A DNA stretch of 64,000 nucleotides. It comes from Leishmania infantum JPCM5. Its lineage: Eukaryota; Euglenozoa; Kinetoplastea; Trypanosomatida; Trypanosomatidae. This document shows positions 60,876 to 64,000 of this stretch, piece after piece (the first letter of the stretch is position 1; each line of letters starts with the position of its first letter). Made by a program: the position numbers and the translations under genes. The notes beneath the pieces are model-generated. The model did no database searches and was not told where the DNA came from. It worked only from the letters and a program-made list of their open reading frames with translations. The stretch is from assembly GCF_000002875.2 (NCBI RefSeq), contig NC_009416.2, positions 131,501 to 195,500 on the forward strand, read 5' to 3'.

Positions 60876-62785
60876 TTACCAGCGGTGTATCTTACAAAAG
60901 AGAGGAAAGTCACTCAAGCCGAAAGAATAGTATTTTAGGGCGTCGCAAGAGCGGACGCGTGCGATACTGCATGGACGTTGCCTGAACTACTCGTTACATG
61001 CATTTAGACACTGCATGCGTCGCAACTACCCATCTGTTTACCTCACGCTATCCCCTCCTCCTTTTTCCACTGTGACACTATTCTGCCCTCCTTCGCTGGT
61101 TTCACCTGCGTGCTTTGATGTTCGACCCTTCTCTGCGCTCTCGATGGGCATGCGATGCTCCGGTAGCTCGCGGTGCTCCCCCAACAGAGGTGTTGGTGGT
61201 TCGATATGGTGGAGAGAGGCTGCGAGAGTAAAGTTGTGTGGACCTACTTGCTGGAGGAGGAACCCGGGGTGAAGGGCAGTGCTGCATTTCGCTTCACGGC
61301 TGGTTCATAATTCCCATTGGCGGTTCTACTTGCGTCAGCGGGAAGACTACTGTCGTTCTTTCTCTCTTTGCGTGTGTGTAGTGAGGGGAAGGGAAAAGCG
61401 GAGGAAGAGTGATGGGCTCGCGCACAGACAATCTAACGTGATTTCCGCCTCTTTTGTCCTCTTCCCGACTGGATACTCGCGGCAAATCCCTGACTTCGTT
61501 TGCTTTTTAGTGCTTCTTCGTCCGTTTCTTTCCTTTGTGCCGTGTCTTGCCCTTTCCTTTTATAGCTCCTTCGCTGTGCTTCTTTATATCTAGCGTGATC
61601 TCTCTTCTTTCCCTTTGTTCTCGGACGAGTTGAAACGTTTTGTGCGCCGTTCATTCTGTTCGTTTCCATCTCGATTGCGCGTCTTGGTGGGCTTGTGCGT
61701 TCGCGTGTGTGCGCTTGTGCAGGCGCGTGCTATGGATGAAGATACCAGAGAATACTGTCCTTCAAAGATAAAGGAGGAAAACAACAAAGGAAACAAAGAA
61801 AATGAGAAAGCGATGATGCATAGTTATCAAATGGCCCGTGCCACCGGATGATTCTTCCGTTCTTTTTTTACCTAGTTTGTACCTTTCTCGAATGAGATGG
61901 AGACATGAGCGAAACTGACGTTTTCCTCAAGGCGGATTCACGGAGGCGATGCAACAACAGCAAGAACAAAGCATTGGAAGACAGTACGTGCCGCGACTCG
62001 TCAACATACTGTCTTCACAGTAAAAGGCTGCTCGTCGCTAGTGGTGACAGTAACAGCACACTCTTGTAAATAGAAAGACGCACTCTGCGCCACTCATCCA
62101 CTCCTCTACCCGTCCAGAGGTGGGTGACCCTATTCAGCGGGAAAGCGTCCCCGGCACTCCGAAGAAGACGTTCTCAAGAGCCTCATGCTTCTCCTTCACT
62201 CTCTTCTCTCCCACTGCCTCTCCTCCCTTTGTGGTGGCCACGTCTCCTGCCTGCGCTCACTGTGCGAAAAAAAAAAGTAAAGGTACATTGAGAGGAAAAC
62301 ACGGAAAAAAGTCAACGAGGTTCAGAAGTCTATCTTCAACAGCTGTAATCTGTTCTGCGCCCTCCAGTGACACCTACGTTCTCTTTTCTTCTCTCTTCCT
62401 CCTGCCGTATCGTCTCACTGTGTGTTGTTTTACGGTCCTTTTTTTTTTCTGCACCTAGTCCTTCTTTTCCGGGCTTCTGTGTTGGGCGCTTTGCCGGCCC
62501 GACGAGCGCGCTGGTGTCCCAAGGGTGAAGTGCTCAAAGAAAGGATTGCCATAATCGAGCCGGGGCACGGAGGTCGGATCTCATACACAATTCCAAAAGT
62601 ATTACTTCAAATGTAACTCTCTTTTCTTTTTTTTTCTCTGCTTGAACTGCTCTTTGCCTCGGCACTTGTGCCCGTCGCGCTCTCTTCGCTCGGCAGCAGA
62701 CACGCAGAGGTAGGCACGCGCACGCACACAAAGAACTACTAAAGAAGTGTGATAAGGCACCACATACACGGAAACGGACGTGCCC
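60876..62785. other. 1.9-kb spacer, no gene seen
   Basis: 3' UTR of profilin and 5' UTR of the small Cys-rich gene. Many T-rich and GT-rich stretches; a strong pyrimidine tract at about 62618-62645 precedes the small gene. Nothing supports a further protein. Confidence 0.55.
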
Positions 62786-63019
62786 ATGTTTTCTAGTCCC
62801 CCGCCAGTCGCCCCACTTGGCGCGCCGATGCCACCACTGCTGATGCACCACTGCTACCACAACGTCCTGTGCAAATGCGGCGCCGTGGTGTGTACGCAGT
62901 GCTCGCGTGTGTGCATGGCGTGTGACTGCCACGTGTGCCCCCACTGCCTTCCTTTCAATATGCGCCACTGCAAAAGTTGCTGCATCGCATGCTTTCGCAA
63001 CTGCAGGCACAACTTGTGA
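62786..63019 (+). CDS. small Cys-rich hypothetical protein (77 aa)
   Basis: The frame starts at a GTG at 62780, but the ATG at 62786 (MFSSPPPVAPLGAP) is preferred. After a Pro-rich N-terminus, 17 Cys and 5 His fall in a dense zinc-finger-like series: HHCYH, CKC, CTQC, CMACDCHVC, PHC, HC, CC, CIAC, C. This looks like tandem zinc knuckles or a treble-clef-like module; no named family is recognised. Codon use fits its neighbours, and a pyrimidine tract with AG lies upstream, so translation is plausible. A chance frame cannot be excluded at this size. Confidence 0.65.
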   Translation: MFSSPPPVAPLGAPMPPLLMHHCYHNVLCKCGAVVCTQCSRVCMACDCHVCPHCLPFNMRHCKSCCIACFRNCRHNL

Positions 63020-63647
63020 CACGCCTGCAAATATCGCCGTCCATCATTCATCCTTGCCTTCGCTGTGTATGATCTCGTGGATTGCTTTCTTGACACTGTG
63101 GGCAAGAATGTGTTACGATATCAGGCGGCGCCCCGCCGCGGGGCGTGGCAGCGTGCCCATTCACAGGAGTGCCTTCCTTATACAACAACAACAAAAGACG
63201 AAAGCCACTGACAACACGGAGATGCTGAGTAGTCGGCAACTGCTCAGATCGTCGTAGTGCGCCACCACGCGTGCAAAAGACATTTCTCCGCGGGCGATGA
63301 TCGTGTGTCTCTTTGACGCCATTGCTCACCGAGCGCTTCGATCTTGTGTCTGGGTGCCTTCTTTTCTTCACCCCCTAACGGCTGTTGCTGCTGCCTTTCC
63401 CTACCTCTCTTCCGTCTCCTCTTCTATTCTGCACCCTCTCACCGCCATTTTCTCCCGCCTGGCGGCTGCGCTAGTTGTCCCTTGCAGTCACTCAAGAAGC
63501 GCGCTAGCGCAGAGTTGGCACCTACGAGCTTCCCCAGGTGAGTGAAAGAGCGGCACACTCACTTGCCCTCTCCCCTCTTCCGCATTCAGCGGTCGCCATT
63601 TTTGTCTCTCGGAATCCTGCGTAGCGAATTTACGCTGACACGTCGCC
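63020..63647. other. spacer, no gene seen
   Basis: 3' UTR of the small Cys-rich gene and 5' UTR of the last gene. Pyrimidine-rich near 63390-63470, a plausible acceptor region. Confidence 0.5.
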
Positions 63648-64000
63648 ATGTTGGTCCGCAGTATCACCAAATGCGTGGTCCCGCTCATCAAGGCGACGAG
63701 CTACACGAGCTCCTATATTGTGGAGCATCCACCCACCCCTGTGAGGCTCACCTTCATGCTGCCTCTCCACAACAAGTCCATGCCCACACCACTTCTCGAC
63801 CCCGAACGGCTGCAGGAGATTAGCTGCGGTACCGGTCAGCCTGCTCAGCGTGGCCGCCGAAAGCCACTTGTGTGGAAGCGCCGAAAGCCGTGGTTCGACC
63901 ACCAGTGGTCACTCGACCTGCAACGCATCAAGAAGGGCCCTGAAACACCTCACTTCCCCGACGGTACTCCGTTTACGCAGATCCGCTCTTTCCAGTCATT
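63648..64000 (+). CDS. partial CDS, probable mitochondrial protein (N-terminal 117 aa)
   Basis: Open from the ATG at 63648 to the window edge with no stop. MLVRSITKCVVPLIKATSYT is basic and hydrophobic and suits a mitochondrial presequence. The rest is basic and globular-looking (RRKPLVWKRRKPWFDHQWSL, then DLQRIKKGPETPHF and PDGTPFTQIRSF). This style is common in trypanosomatid mitoribosomal and other organellar proteins, but I do not recognise the family. The C-terminus lies beyond the window. Confidence 0.75.
   Translation, partial: MLVRSITKCVVPLIKATSYTSSYIVEHPPTPVRLTFMLPLHNKSMPTPLLDPERLQEISCGTGQPAQRGRRKPLVWKRRKPWFDHQWSLDLQRIKKGPETPHFPDGTPFTQIRSFQS

Noticed and set aside
1..64000. tRNA, rRNA or snoRNA genes, CRISPR arrays, introns
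   Set aside because: I looked for B-box-like GTTCGA motifs and repeated spacer patterns and saw nothing convincing. A covariance-model search is needed before calling any absent. CRISPR is not expected in a eukaryote.

Overview
The window reads as nuclear chromosomal DNA of a Leishmania-type trypanosomatid. The genes are intronless, lie on long single-strand arrays, are separated by UTR-like spacers full of polypyrimidine tracts and GT/CA microsatellites, and have GC-rich codons. The gene order (RPN8, HEL67-type DEAD-box helicase, uL22, uS5, aldo-keto reductase, Ros3-type CDC50 subunit, profilin) matches my recollection of the left part of Leishmania chromosome 32. The species cannot be fixed by reading alone. 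Start codons were set to the first plausible ATG, because several of the longest open frames begin at GTG or TTG.

Layout. From 53.8 kb down to 1.4 kb all 15 recognised genes are on the minus strand (one polycistronic unit). From 55.7 kb to the right edge all 6 are on the plus strand (a second unit). The two diverge at 53.8-55.7 kb, a divergent strand-switch region where RNA polymerase II transcription is expected to start in both directions. In minus-strand transcription order the first unit holds: a 383-aa trypanosomatid protein, a 101-aa small protein, an Rtf2-like protein, a large LRR protein, an aldo-keto reductase, uS5, a WW plus DUF1279 (FAM210-like) protein, uL22, a degenerate kinesin motor fused to MORN repeats, a TPR protein, the HEL67/DED1 helicase, a 13.2-kb gene-free stretch, RPN8, and then three divergent paralogues of a Cys-rich family interrupted by a Sey1/RHD3 GTPase. 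The plus unit holds a Rab4-like GTPase, an EF-hand-like protein, a Ros3/CDC50-like flippase subunit, profilin, a tiny Cys-rich protein and the start of a probable mitochondrial protein.

Most notable. (1) Two pairs of almost identical direct repeats are nested around the uS5/reductase/LRR region: pair A is 564 bp, 16.4 kb apart, with 1 difference seen; pair B is 695 bp, 7.1 kb apart, with 1 difference seen. They look like young or recently converted degenerate retroposons (SIDER/DIRE-like), and one A copy lies inside the strand-switch region. (2) There is a previously unremarked-looking family of three proteins sharing an N-terminal Cys cluster and a C-terminal HPxGxGxVxxP-type motif. (3) One kinesin-like protein has lost its switch residues and gained a MORN tail. 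(4) The 13-kb desert has alternating strand-asymmetric blocks and strong G-quadruplex tracts.

Functionally the genes are mostly housekeeping: ribosome and translation (uL22, uS5, HEL67), proteasome (RPN8), membrane shaping and traffic (Sey1, Rab4, Ros3) and actin (profilin). Adjacent genes share transcription rather than a pathway, as is normal in trypanosomatids.
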